Positions 55,339-63,157 are shown, counted from the stretch's first letter. The stretch: DNA of 64,000 nucleotides from Leptospirillum sp. (GCA_027315205.1 DAHUYM010000002.1:123692-187691); one strand, 5' to 3'. Numbers and translations: made by a program. Notes: a model not told the origin generated them from the letters alone.

Positions 55339-56037
55339 TCACCCGGGTTCTTCTTCCCGTGTGGCGACACGATCGAAGATCGTCGTTGCCAGGCGGGAAC
55401 AAACGGATTTGATGTTCATCCAGTCATGCCATTTCGGATCGAGATTTTTGTATTCGGACAAGTTCATCTCTTCGAGGTCGTAGGGCATCGGGTTGGCAAG
55501 CTGTACCTGCAACTGCTGCAAAGCCGATTCGCCGTTCGGTTGCGTATAGATGCGATCGAATCGGGATAAAGCCTTTTCGACCCGGTCTTCCCCCAAGTGG
55601 TCGGCCAAAGCCACGAAATCGATATAATCCCGGGCCGCATTGCGTCTCAGGATCAGGATCCCCTTGATCCGCAAGATCTCATCCTCGGTAGGCACCGTCA
55701 ACGCCTCTCCCCGATAATCGATTACGGTCGTATCGAGAGGGGTGTCTCGCATCAGCTGCCTCACCCCTGTCTCGATCCCGTCCAGACTCCCGAGGATTTG
55801 TACGGGACGTTTGACGCGTGCCGTTTTCCACCCTGCGACCGACTCCAGTTCCGATAGGATCTGATCGAAGCGTGTCCGCAAGTCCGGCAAGACATGATCG
55901 GCATCCCCGGAAAAAAGGTGGCCCGCATATAGGACAGACGCTGTGCCGCCGATCAAAACCGCATCCGGCAGGATGCGCTGCAAATGGGCGGCAGAAGAGA
56001 GAACCCGCTCCCATTCAGGCAGTGTGTTCTTCGACAT
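55339..56037 (-). CDS. AbiEii-like nucleotidyltransferase
   Basis: The 232-residue product matches the nucleotidyltransferase fold of AbiEii/AbiGii toxins: GG motif at 30-31 (AVLIGGTASVLYAGHLFSGD), DxD metal ligands D45 and D47, and downstream DEILRIKGILILRRNAARDY with IDFVALADHLG. In type IV toxin-antitoxin systems such enzymes modify tRNA. The ATG at 56037 overlaps the small upstream gene by 23 bases, so they form a pair. Whether it is a toxin is inferred. Confidence 0.75.
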   Translation of the reverse strand: MSKNTLPEWERVLSSAAHLQRILPDAVLIGGTASVLYAGHLFSGDADHVLPDLRTRFDQILSELESVAGWKTARVKRPVQILGSLDGIETGVRQLMRDTPLDTTVIDYRGEALTVPTEDEILRIKGILILRRNAARDYIDFVALADHLGEDRVEKALSRFDRIYTQPNGESALQQLQVQLANPMPYDLEEMNLSEYKNLDPKWHDWMNIKSVCSRLATTIFDRVATREEEPG

Positions 56038-56236
56038 AGTGCTTCCAGAAATGATAGCGTTGTGCGTAAGGGTCTCCCGTATGAACCTTGCAAACACGAA
56101 GGATCTTGTCCATGATGACCGGATCATTCAATGCCGCCTTACGGAGGGCTTTCCAGTCTGTCCACTGCCCGCGCACAATGATGTCGTCTATGGCGGCCAG
56201 AGTGAAATCCTGATGGTTCAGATGTCTGTGCAACAT
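56015..56236 (-). CDS. Small partner of AbiEii-like nucleotidyltransferase
   Basis: The 73-residue product is soluble and helical (AAIDDIIVRGQWTDWKALRK, then VIMDKILRVCKVHTGDPYAQ, then YHFWKHYVEEH). I do not recognise it as a known antitoxin; it lacks the AbiEi winged helix. The ATG at 56236 has a purine-rich GGAAAG upstream; a longer start at 56440 is in frame but has no ribosome site. Overlap with the downstream gene suggests coupled translation and a functional pair. Confidence 0.6.
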   Translation of the reverse strand: MLHRHLNHQDFTLAAIDDIIVRGQWTDWKALRKAALNDPVIMDKILRVCKVHTGDPYAQRYHFWKHYVEEHTA

Positions 56237-56405
56237 TCGTCTTTCCGTCCTGTCTCTCCAGAATATCCTGGCGGGGATCCCGCCGTTTCCGTGTCTTGTC
56301 CGACCCTGACGCGTCCCCGGGTTCGACGAACAAATCCGTTTTTCCCGACACATTCCCGAAGGCACACTGCTTTCTGTCCGGTATCGGCTCCGTTGAGGAA
56401 CCAGC

Positions 56406-56434
56406 TTGACTCCGTCGGTGATCTGTATTGTATT
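56406..56434 (+). promoter_or_regulatory. Candidate promoter in the 56237-56629 gap
   Basis: TTGACT (56406-56411), 17 bases, TGTATT (56429-56434). The 393-base gap lies between divergent genes and holds no convincing gene. This promoter could serve the hydrolase at 56630 with a leader of about 190 bases. No clear operator seen. Confidence 0.35.
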
Positions 56435-56629
56435 CGACATATGAAAGCCCGGGCGAACATCGATCGTCCTCTCCGGCGGACGGAATGCCCGTTGATCTAC
56501 GGAATGCGTTCCGGTGCGACAACCGAACCGCAAGCTTCCTGCTTGTTGCGCGCATAGGCAGTCGTCGGAGATATGCTAGCATAGGAATCCGCCGTGCGGT
56601 ACAGCACCAGATTGGGAAGGACATCGTAA

Positions 56630-57436
56630 ATGAAAGTGATCCTCGTGCAAAATAATCCCCAGTTCGGGAAAGTGGCCGATAACCTGTCGGGAGTCGCCCG
56701 ACTTCTTTTGGACCGGTCCGAACCCGACCCGGATCTCGTGGTGTTGCCGGAGTTGTTTGCCTCTGGATACCAGTTCGTTTCGCGTAAAGAGGCGATGGAC
56801 TTGGCCGAAACCACGGAGGGTTTGACGCGGGGCCCCACGTTCGTTTTTCTGGAGACGCTTTCCCGGGAGACCGGAGGATGGGTGGTCGGGGGACTTCCCG
56901 TCCGCCGGGGGGATCGGGTGTTCAATTCGGCGGCGGTGTTCCACGGGGGCGAGCTGAAAGACATTTACGACAAGACGCATCTCTTCGAGGCGGAAAACCG
57001 ATGGTTCGACTGCGGTACGGGACCGCTACCCGTGATCGAGACCGAATTCGGGAAGATGGGGATCATGATCTGCTTCGACTGGCTGTTCCCCGAAGTGTCC
57101 CGGACTCTGGCATTGAAGGGGGCCCGGTTCGTGGCCCATCCCGTCAACTGGGTCCTTCCGTTCGGTCCCCAGGGGATGATCCTCCGGGCGGTCGAAAACC
57201 GCGTCTTCATGCTGACGGCGAACCGGGTCGGGGAAGAAGCGCGGGGAGGGTTGCCCCCCCTTCGCTACATCGGGTCGAGCCAGGTCGTCTCCCCCGGGGG
57301 AGCGATACTTGCCCGGGCTTCGGACACGGAGGAAGCCCTTCTAGAATGCGAGATCGACCCCGCCCTGGCCGACGACAAGACGGTCGCCGCCGAAAGCGAC
57401 TTCTTCAGACAGAGGCGCCCCGAACTGTATTCCTGA
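56630..57436 (+). CDS. Carbon-nitrogen hydrolase (nitrilase family)
   Basis: The 268-residue product has the catalytic triad of the nitrilase superfamily: E41 (VLPELFASGY), K115 (IYDKTHLF) and C148 (IMICFDWLFPE). The C-terminus has RAVENRVFMLTANRVGEE. It should hydrolyse an amide such as omega-amidase or deaminated glutathione substrates, but the exact substrate cannot be told from sequence. The ATG follows AAGGA. It appears to be a single-gene unit. Confidence 0.88.
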   Translation: MKVILVQNNPQFGKVADNLSGVARLLLDRSEPDPDLVVLPELFASGYQFVSRKEAMDLAETTEGLTRGPTFVFLETLSRETGGWVVGGLPVRRGDRVFNSAAVFHGGELKDIYDKTHLFEAENRWFDCGTGPLPVIETEFGKMGIMICFDWLFPEVSRTLALKGARFVAHPVNWVLPFGPQGMILRAVENRVFMLTANRVGEEARGGLPPLRYIGSSQVVSPGGAILARASDTEEALLECEIDPALADDKTVAAESDFFRQRRPELYS

Positions 57437-57461
57437 AATCCCCGGCTGAAGCCGCACATCC

Positions 57462-57839
57462 TCACGCCATCCACTCTTCCAGGATTTCTTTCAGAACCGC
57501 CGCATTGTTGTGCTCCCGATCCTTCAACCCGTATAGGAGGACGATCGAGGACGGGGCGTATTTCCGGAAAAAATCCACGATCGCGTCCCTGTGCTGGCCG
57601 AGTTCCTTCCTGTAGGCGATCCGGAATTGCCGGAAGTCGATTTCGCCTTCGTGGAACCGCTTCCGGAGTTCCGGGGAAGGCGCCCATTCTTTCGCCCAAT
57701 AATCGAGCGGAAGGGATTCCTTCCGGACGCCTCTCGGCCAGAGCCGATCGGCAAGAATGATGTACGTTCCCTTTTTCCCGGCCTTGAAGTCGTAGACGCG
57801 TTCGGTCGATATCCGGATTTGAGGAATGCCTGCTTCCAT
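57462..57839 (-). CDS. DUF488 family protein
   Basis: The 125-residue product has the DUF488 signatures RISTERVYDF, ILADRLWPRGVRKESLPLDY, WAKEWAPSPELRKRFHEG, and LLYGLKDREHNNAAVLKEIL. The family is widespread and of unknown biochemical function. It is convergent with the nitrilase gene and 81 bases downstream of the CDGSH gene on the same strand. Confidence 0.9.
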   Translation of the reverse strand: MEAGIPQIRISTERVYDFKAGKKGTYIILADRLWPRGVRKESLPLDYWAKEWAPSPELRKRFHEGEIDFRQFRIAYRKELGQHRDAIVDFFRKYAPSSIVLLYGLKDREHNNAAVLKEILEEWMA

Positions 57840-57920
57840 AAAAGCACCTCTTCGGGAACTCCGGTTATCGGGAGTTTTCCGCTTTCTTGCCGATTATCCT
57901 TGTGTTTTTAAATCCGTCTT

Positions 57921-58115
57921 TCACTCGGACTGAAAATGGTTCCGGGAGTGCGTGCCGTCGCAGAAAGGTTTTGTTTTTGAACCTCCGCACCGGCAGAGGT
58001 AATAGGCTTTCTGTTCGATCGAACTGACCGTCCTTCCATTGGCGTCGACGATCGTCACTTCACCCAGGACTTCGTATGGACCATTTTTCGTACAGTTGAT
58101 ACGGACGTTTTCCAT
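57921..58115 (-). CDS. CDGSH iron-sulfur domain protein
   Basis: The 64-residue product has one CDGSH domain: CRCGGSKTKPFCDGTH, binding a [2Fe-2S] cluster through three Cys and one His. It is preceded by a divergent-type beta region (INCTKNGPYEVLGEVTIVDA). The ATG at 58115 has AAAGGAA upstream; the frame is open upstream but without support. Such small proteins take part in redox or iron handling. It is divergent from the flavoprotein gene at 58266. Confidence 0.92.
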   Translation of the reverse strand: MENVRINCTKNGPYEVLGEVTIVDANGRTVSSIEQKAYYLCRCGGSKTKPFCDGTHSRNHFQSE

Positions 58116-58265
58116 GACGCATTTCCTTTTCGTTTCGGCGGGGACCGGAAGGATCGGCCCAAAGCCGGATAGAGTCAAATACTCCTGATAAAATGTAGCC
58201 ATGATACACTTTACCATAGGGTTTTCATTGTTCAAGACAAACTAAGTGGGACGCAAGGTGCCGAA

Positions 58266-59051
58266 ATGACAGACCGAAAAGGAGAAGAGAATGGCATGGA
58301 AACGCAAGGCAGATTTTATCGGGCCGGATTCGTCGCCCGCGGGACGCTTTCGTTCCGGGTCGAGCTTGCAGAAAGAGCGTGGACGACCTTCACTCCGGGT
58401 CAATACGCTTACTTGGAATGGATCGCCCCGCCCCTTACGGATGAAAAGGGAAACGGGAGGAACTTTTCCATCGTGTCCCCGCCTGCGGATCTTCCGGTCC
58501 TCACGTTCGCAACCCGACTTACGGGGTCGGCTTTCAAAAAGAATCTGGAAACTCTGCCGGACGGGACCCCCATCAGGGTCGACGGTCCGTTCGGGACGTT
58601 CTGCCTTCCGGAGCGCTTTTCTTCGACACGGCCCTTCGCCTGGGAAAAACCGGTCGTCTTCGTGGCCGGAGGCATCGGTGTCACGCCGTTCATGAGCATG
58701 TTGCGCGACAGTCTTTCCCGGTTGAAGGCCATTTCTTTCTATCTGTTCACGACGAACCGCACCCTCGAGGATTCGGCGTTTCAAGGAGAGATCGAGGAAC
58801 TTTCCCGGCACCATAAAAATCTCTTCCTCGGTCAGTTCGTCTCCCAGGCCGCCAGGCCTCTCCCCCACGGGATCGAAGTCGTCCGGCTGACCCCGGACCA
58901 TCTTTTCGAAGCCATCGGAGAAAAAGCCAGAAACGGCGATTTCTATATTGCGGGTCCTCCTTCCATGGTTTCATCGTTCAAAGTGGCCCTCCTGGGGGCA
59001 GGAGTCCTTTCCGAACGGATTCATGTCGATCCGTTCCTTGGATATTTCTGA
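58266..59051 (+). CDS. Ferredoxin-NADP reductase-like flavoprotein
   Basis: The 261-residue product has an FAD domain (FTPGQYAYLEWI; RNFSIVSPP) and an NAD(P) domain (VFVAGGIGVTPFMSML; FYIAGPPSMVSSFKVALLG). It lacks any fused ferredoxin or iron-sulfur domain, so it must use a separate partner, perhaps the CDGSH protein encoded divergently. The first ATG (58266) is used; an ATG at 58296 with AAGGAG nearby is an alternative. Confidence 0.88.
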   Translation: MTDRKGEENGMETQGRFYRAGFVARGTLSFRVELAERAWTTFTPGQYAYLEWIAPPLTDEKGNGRNFSIVSPPADLPVLTFATRLTGSAFKKNLETLPDGTPIRVDGPFGTFCLPERFSSTRPFAWEKPVVFVAGGIGVTPFMSMLRDSLSRLKAISFYLFTTNRTLEDSAFQGEIEELSRHHKNLFLGQFVSQAARPLPHGIEVVRLTPDHLFEAIGEKARNGDFYIAGPPSMVSSFKVALLGAGVLSERIHVDPFLGYF

Positions 59052-59096
59052 GATTGGAGAAAGACAGAAACTCACTGACTTTTGGTATTTCGGAGA

Positions 59097-59456
59097 TCAT
59101 GCCGGATCGATCACGCTGATGACCCGCGCAACGATTTCGTCAGCAGTCGATTCATCGAGCGTTTCCACATACATGGCCGTTCCACTCTTAACACGGGCTT
59201 CGATGTCGAAGCTCCGAACCTGGTTGCAAACCGCTACGCCGGTTGTTTCGTGTCCGGAAATGGCTACGGTCAAGCCGTTTTCCCGGGCGAAGCGTCCACC
59301 GCTTGTAACGGGCACAAACATCGTCACGCCCAGAGCGTTGATTTCTCGCGGCGTAATGACCACAAAGCGGTGTCTATCTTTCATTTCCCTTCCAGCGACG
59401 GGATTCGGGTCGATCCGGTACACGTCGCCGCAGTGCGGGAGATGCCGGCGGGTCAT
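59097..59456 (-). CDS. PemK/MazF-type toxin (mRNA interferase)
   Basis: The 119-residue product matches PemK/ChpB toxins: CGDVYRIDPNPVAGREMKDR, HRFVVITPREINALGVTMFV, TTGVAVCNQVRSFDIEARV and a C-terminal helix. These toxins cut mRNA at short sequences. The start overlaps the antitoxin gene (ATGA), the classic arrangement. It is the second gene of the pair. Confidence 0.92.
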   Translation of the reverse strand: MTRRHLPHCGDVYRIDPNPVAGREMKDRHRFVVITPREINALGVTMFVPVTSGGRFARENGLTVAISGHETTGVAVCNQVRSFDIEARVKSGTAMYVETLDESTADEIVARVISVIDPA

Positions 59457-59722
59457 ACCAACTCTCGGCCGGAGGGCTTACCTTCCCGCGCCCATTCGGT
59501 TTTCGCGTTGATCTCATCCAAAGCTTCTGGGGTGACCCCGTGCAACAATTCGGACAATGAATATCGTTTGCGGGCCCTGGAAATAGGCCGGACGGTAAAT
59601 TCCCCGTCTTTTACGTCCAGTTCCAGAGACGAACCGATATCGATATTCAGAATCTTGAGAACGTTTGCGGGGATCGTGATAATTGCCGCTCCGCCCTGCT
59701 TTCGGACATTGACAGTGATCAT
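59453..59722 (-). CDS. AbrB-type antitoxin (PemI/ChpS-like)
   Basis: The 89-residue product begins with an AbrB swapped-hairpin DNA-binding domain (MITVNVRKQGGAAIITIPAN, then LNIDIGSSLELDVKDGEFTV). An extended C-terminus (SLSELLHGVTPEALDEINAK) wraps the toxin in this family. The ATG at 59722 has GGGAGG upstream; the longer frame lacks one. A palindrome upstream is a likely operator. Confidence 0.92.
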   Translation of the reverse strand: MITVNVRKQGGAAIITIPANVLKILNIDIGSSLELDVKDGEFTVRPISRARKRYSLSELLHGVTPEALDEINAKTEWAREGKPSGRELV

Positions 59723-59763
59723 ACGGGCCTCCCAAATCGCAATCGACAAATAATGCTTCATGG

Positions 59764-59779
59764 TAGCACTTATGTGCTA
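59764..59779. promoter_or_regulatory. Palindromic operator candidate of the toxin-antitoxin pair
   Basis: TAGCAC and GTGCTA form perfect 6-base arms around TTAT, about 42 bases upstream of the antitoxin start. AbrB-type antitoxins repress their own promoters at such palindromes. Confidence 0.6.
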
Positions 59780-59869
59780 TAAAAGCGAGACCATAGCCGT
59801 TAACAATCGGAAATTTATGTCTTAGAATGCCTAAAACTGGAGGTATGAGTTCTGTCCGGGACCTTAACG

Positions 59870-60733
59870 TCATTCATTTGAGGACATGCTGTCCAATCGC
59901 TTCACAAGATCTTCGGGCTTGAGGTGGGTGTAGCGCACAAGCATCTGCAAGGTTTTGTGCCCGGTAATGGCGGCGACTTCCATCGTGGAGAGGCCCATTT
60001 CGAAAAGACGGCTGGTCGCCTCGTGCCGCAGATCGTGAAAGCGCAGGTTGGCGATCTCGGCTTTCCGGCAGGCTTTGGCAAACGATTGCGAGACGGAATC
60101 CGGACCGAGCTTCCAGACCTTCTTCCTGTCATGCCGTGATTCCGATCGGACCCGGAGAATGGAAACGGCTTCGCCGGTGAGAGGAACGGCCCGACGCTTC
60201 CCATTTTTGGTTTCGGTAAGGTGGACGACACGTTTGTCGAGGTCGGTCCGCTCCCAGACCATAGAAAGAATCTCGCCCCGCCGCATCGCCGTTTCGATCG
60301 CGAACCTGACGATCTCCGACAATTCTTTTGGACAGGCATTCAGGAGCTTTTCAAGTTCCCCGGGGTCGAGACGCCGGTCCCGGCCTTCGGGTATGGGCGG
60401 CAGCCGGATTTTTCTGACAGGGTTTTGAAGCGATTCCATTCCCCATTCAAGCCGGGCGATTTCGAAAAGGTGAGACAGGATCGCAAGGTCGAGACGAATC
60501 GTGTTTGCGGAGACTCCGGCCCGGGTGCGTTCATTCCGGTAGGTCGCGAGATCGGCGCTCCGGATTTCGGGAAGGAACCGGGCGGACAGGGGATGGGATT
60601 TCCATGCACGGATCCGTTTCCATTCCTGGTGGTAGCCTTTTTTCAGGCAGGAGATTTCCCTATCGTAGCGGTCGAGAGCTTCTGTTAGAAGCGGGAATTT
60701 GCAGGCGTCGGATGGATCGTGGGGCCAATTCAT
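59870..60733 (-). CDS. Tyrosine integrase of mobile element type
   Basis: The 287-residue product has the catalytic residues of phage-type tyrosine recombinases: Arg in AMRRGEILSMVW, Lys in TKNGKRRAVPL, HDLRHEATSRLF, GHKTLQML and nucleophile Tyr in VRYTHL. The N-terminal SAM-like domain (about 1-100) is present. It differs from the chromosomal XerC at 40683-41660. It is probably the integrase that brought in this island. Confidence 0.92.
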   Translation of the reverse strand: MNWPHDPSDACKFPLLTEALDRYDREISCLKKGYHQEWKRIRAWKSHPLSARFLPEIRSADLATYRNERTRAGVSANTIRLDLAILSHLFEIARLEWGMESLQNPVRKIRLPPIPEGRDRRLDPGELEKLLNACPKELSEIVRFAIETAMRRGEILSMVWERTDLDKRVVHLTETKNGKRRAVPLTGEAVSILRVRSESRHDRKKVWKLGPDSVSQSFAKACRKAEIANLRFHDLRHEATSRLFEMGLSTMEVAAITGHKTLQMLVRYTHLKPEDLVKRLDSMSSNE

Positions 60734-60833
60734 TGAGGAAGAACTCCAATTCCGGATTTGAATTCGAAGGTCGGGTTTCTGATGCCATCTTTATTGGATC
60801 ACGGCGGACCTTATGCCGCTCCGCTTCGCCGAG

Positions 60834-60857
60834 GTTTTTCGTGTAACGACGAAAAAC
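60834..60857. repeat. Perfect 9-bp inverted repeat beside the integrase
   Basis: GTTTTTCGT (60834-60842) and ACGAAAAAC (60849-60857) around a 6-base loop. No T-run follows, so it is not an obvious terminator. It lies in the 296-base gap between the integrase and the nucleotidyltransferase gene and could be an integrase or regulator binding site; otherwise that gap shows no convincing gene. Confidence 0.65.
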
Positions 60858-61029
60858 GTGAGATTCGATCGCGATCCGATTGAAAAGGAGGCCGGTTTGG
60901 AAACAGATCCAACCTTAAATAGAATCCGGGTCGGTGAAAAGCCCCAATTCTGGGAACAAAGGAACAAACGAGGATTGCTGTTTGCTTATAAAATGCGGAA
61001 CACAGTCTCCGATCCGGTTGTTCGGGTTT

Positions 61030-62133
61030 TCAGGATCGGGTGTGGGTGGTTTTCGGATTTCGCTCCTCCGTATGTTTAAAGTTTGCCTTTAGAATCGTGG
61101 AAACGATGGGTATGTCTTTGACATCATCGGGGAGTTTTTTTGCCCCTTCTTGAACCAACTTTCCCCATGTACGATGTTTGCTCAGGAGATCTTGCCAGGC
61201 GGTTTCTAAAACTTCCGGGTGTTTCTCCGAAAGAAACGAAATCAACGTTCCGGCCTGGGCCAGATCTTTTCTTTTTTTGATGGCGTTTGCCATGTGCCGG
61301 CGCTCGTGGACGATCAACTTGTGTAACGCGAATCGACCGGGATCGGGAAGATTGATAAGAACAGCGCTGTTATTGACCGGGGCGATGGCGTGAAATGATG
61401 TTTCGATCAGATAATCCATGTATCGGATTGGCTGGGCAGAGACGCCCGCCCACGGCAAGGGAACGGGTTTTGTCCCCTTTTCTTCGGATCCGATATGCGG
61501 GGTCAGGAATTCGATCGAAAATCCACTTCCCCCCTTCATGACGTATGTCCAGGGGGCCGCTTTTCGGTCCAGGGATTTCCAGACGGGGTTGGCCTCAAGA
61601 TCCTTGAGGGATTGACGGACGGCTGAGGCGACATCCAGGGGGACACCCAGTTTGAATCGGGAGAACTGCGCAAAATCAATGTCTGTCGTTTGTGTCGTCT
61701 CAACGGACGCTTGCCAATGGACGCCCAAAGCATTCTGAAATGCCATGAAAGCATTTGTCCCTATGAGCATGGCTCCGGCAAGAAATAAACCCGAGTCGCT
61801 CAAAGCCTCAAGTGCCCTGGACGCCTCCCCGCGAAATACGAAGCCATCCGCATGCGTCAACGCGGCGCAAAGCTGCTTGATCGTATCCCGTGTCTCTTTT
61901 GTTTCCTGGATCGCAGCACGCAATTCCGAAGAATCCGGGCCCAGGAAAATATGCTCCTGGCGGTTATTGACCATGTGCTGAAAGTACCAGTAAGGCCGTC
62001 CTTTTACCGTTCTTGAAACGAAAGATCCCTTTCGTCCGGAAATCCCGAAACGTTCAACAAAGGTGTGCTCCAATGCCTGGAGAAGATCGGCATAACGCGC
62101 GGCATGAACCGGGGATAGAATTTTGTATTTCAC
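61030..62133 (-). CDS. GSU2403-type nucleotidyltransferase-fold protein
   Basis: The 367-residue product matches the GSU2403/NTP_transf_8 family: an N-terminal region (SRTVKGRPYWYFQHMVNNRQ), then AGAMLIGTNAFMAFQNALGV, the metal-binding D151-I-D153 (TTDIDFAQ), and a helical C-terminus (ALHKLIVHERR). Function unknown; the fold suggests transfer of a nucleotide to RNA or protein. A perfect inverted repeat directly upstream suggests tight control, as for toxin or defence genes. The ATG has GGAGGGGG upstream. Confidence 0.8.
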   Translation of the reverse strand: MKYKILSPVHAARYADLLQALEHTFVERFGISGRKGSFVSRTVKGRPYWYFQHMVNNRQEHIFLGPDSSELRAAIQETKETRDTIKQLCAALTHADGFVFRGEASRALEALSDSGLFLAGAMLIGTNAFMAFQNALGVHWQASVETTQTTDIDFAQFSRFKLGVPLDVASAVRQSLKDLEANPVWKSLDRKAAPWTYVMKGGSGFSIEFLTPHIGSEEKGTKPVPLPWAGVSAQPIRYMDYLIETSFHAIAPVNNSAVLINLPDPGRFALHKLIVHERRHMANAIKKRKDLAQAGTLISFLSEKHPEVLETAWQDLLSKHRTWGKLVQEGAKKLPDDVKDIPIVSTILKANFKHTEERNPKTTHTRS

Positions 62134-62149
62134 TCGATACCCCCTCCTT

Positions 62150-62181
62150 GGTTACACTAAAATTTTACAATTAGTGTAACC
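62150..62181. promoter_or_regulatory. Perfect 11-bp inverted repeat operator candidate
   Basis: GGTTACACTAA (62150-62160) and TTAGTGTAACC (62171-62181) flank a 10-base AT-rich spacer. It sits 17 bases before the nucleotidyltransferase ATG and on the promoter side of its ribosome site. The length and perfection point to a dimeric repressor site. Confidence 0.75.
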
Positions 62182-62254
62182 GACTTTATGGGGGGGTTCA
62201 AAAATCTTTCGGAGAGGGTCGTTTACTGTTTTGGGGAGACTTGTTCGAGCTGTT

Positions 62255-63001
62255 CTATTTCCGCGAAAGACGGCGGGTCAGCGAACAGGTTCTCAAAAAT
62301 TCCATGGCGGGGGTGGCATCGCCGGTGTCGTAAAACCGGATCATGGTTTCGTCGAATTCCTGTTTTCGTTTTACAGGAACAAGAATGGCATTCATGCCAT
62401 GGGAGAGGAGGATCCCGTTCATGATCAGACGTCCGGTCCGTTTGTTTCCGTCCCAAAAGAACTGGTTCCGGGCTGCAAAAAGAAAAAAGGCAAGTGCCCT
62501 TTCCTCGGGATCGGACAGACTCTTGAGAATCGCTTCTCCGGTTTCAAAAATTCCGGAGAGTTTTTCTGGAGAGGGGGGAATCCAATCCGTTCCCCCGATC
62601 CGGACATTCCCGTCGCGGAAGGTGCCGCAATAGAGAGCTTCTCCCCGGGCCACAATTCCATTCAGCAATGAAAAGGTCTCGCGATCGGGGCAAAAGGTTC
62701 CGTTTTCGGTCCTGGAAAGAAGGACTTCCCAGCTTTCCTTCTGGTTCAGGATCTGGCTCTGCTCGGAAAGAGAATGACCTCCGACCGTCACGCCGTCCAG
62801 AAGTGTTTTCACCTCCGGGTAGGTATAGGTATTTCCTTCGAGAGCGGCCGTGTTGTACACGAATTCGGCAAGAAGCTTCCGGACGTGAAAGCAGGCCTTC
62901 CGGACAGCCTGTTCCAGCGGAGATGACAATGTCGGGGCATGATCCGAATCGATCCGCGACCAGTAAAACCCCAGCCCTTCGAAGATTTCCTCGTTGATCA
63001 T
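62255..63001 (-). CDS. Fic-family protein with Gln at the catalytic site
   Basis: The 248-residue product has the Fic fold. The core motif reads QFFWDGNKRTGR (residues 180-191), so the usual catalytic His is Gln180, while the phosphate-binding DGNKRTGR is intact. An N-terminal inhibitory motif TAALEG (T51-G56) fits class II Fic proteins, which are auto-inhibited. It may be a variant AMP transferase, another nucleotide transferase, or a binding-only protein. The frame runs upstream into the tRNA-Leu gene, but that part is not protein; the ATG at 63001 is the best start, though no clear ribosome site precedes it. Confidence 0.85.
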   Translation of the reverse strand: MINEEIFEGLGFYWSRIDSDHAPTLSSPLEQAVRKACFHVRKLLAEFVYNTAALEGNTYTYPEVKTLLDGVTVGGHSLSEQSQILNQKESWEVLLSRTENGTFCPDRETFSLLNGIVARGEALYCGTFRDGNVRIGGTDWIPPSPEKLSGIFETGEAILKSLSDPEERALAFFLFAARNQFFWDGNKRTGRLIMNGILLSHGMNAILVPVKRKQEFDETMIRFYDTGDATPAMEFLRTCSLTRRLSRK

Positions 63002-63070
63002 GTGAGGAGGATTTTCGAACCGATTTTTTTTGTTGGCAATGTCGGCATAGGGAGCGTTCTCCGAAAATAT

Positions 63071-63157
63071 TGGTGCTCGGAGGGGGAATCGAACCCCCAT
63101 GACCGTGAGGTCGGCGGATTTTGAGTCCGCTGCGTCTGCCTGTTCCGCCATCCGAGC
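63071..63157 (-). tRNA. tRNA-Leu (anticodon CAA)
   Basis: On the minus strand a 7-bp acceptor stem (GCTCGGA with TCCGAGC), D arm, anticodon loop CTCAAAA on stem GCGGA/TCCGC, long variable arm and T arm (GGTTCGATTCCCC) can be folded, with CCA encoded. The anticodon at 63123-63121 reads CAA, decoding UUG. A promoter lies 45 bases upstream. The 3' end faces the island, as is common at integration sites. Confidence 0.97.

Noticed and set aside
56237..56440. Longer start of the small AbiEii partner at 56440
   Set aside because: In frame, but no ribosome site precedes it and the added residues look like non-coding translation. Kept only as an alternative.
60813..61079. 88-codon plus-strand frame next to the integrase
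   Set aside because: No ribosome site, no recognisable domain, and its end overlaps the nucleotidyltransferase gene on the other strand.
63002..63151. N-terminal extension of the Fic protein
   Set aside because: The stretch translates the tRNA-Leu gene (ADAADSKSADLTVMG is a known artefact of tRNA-Leu translation), so it is not protein-coding.
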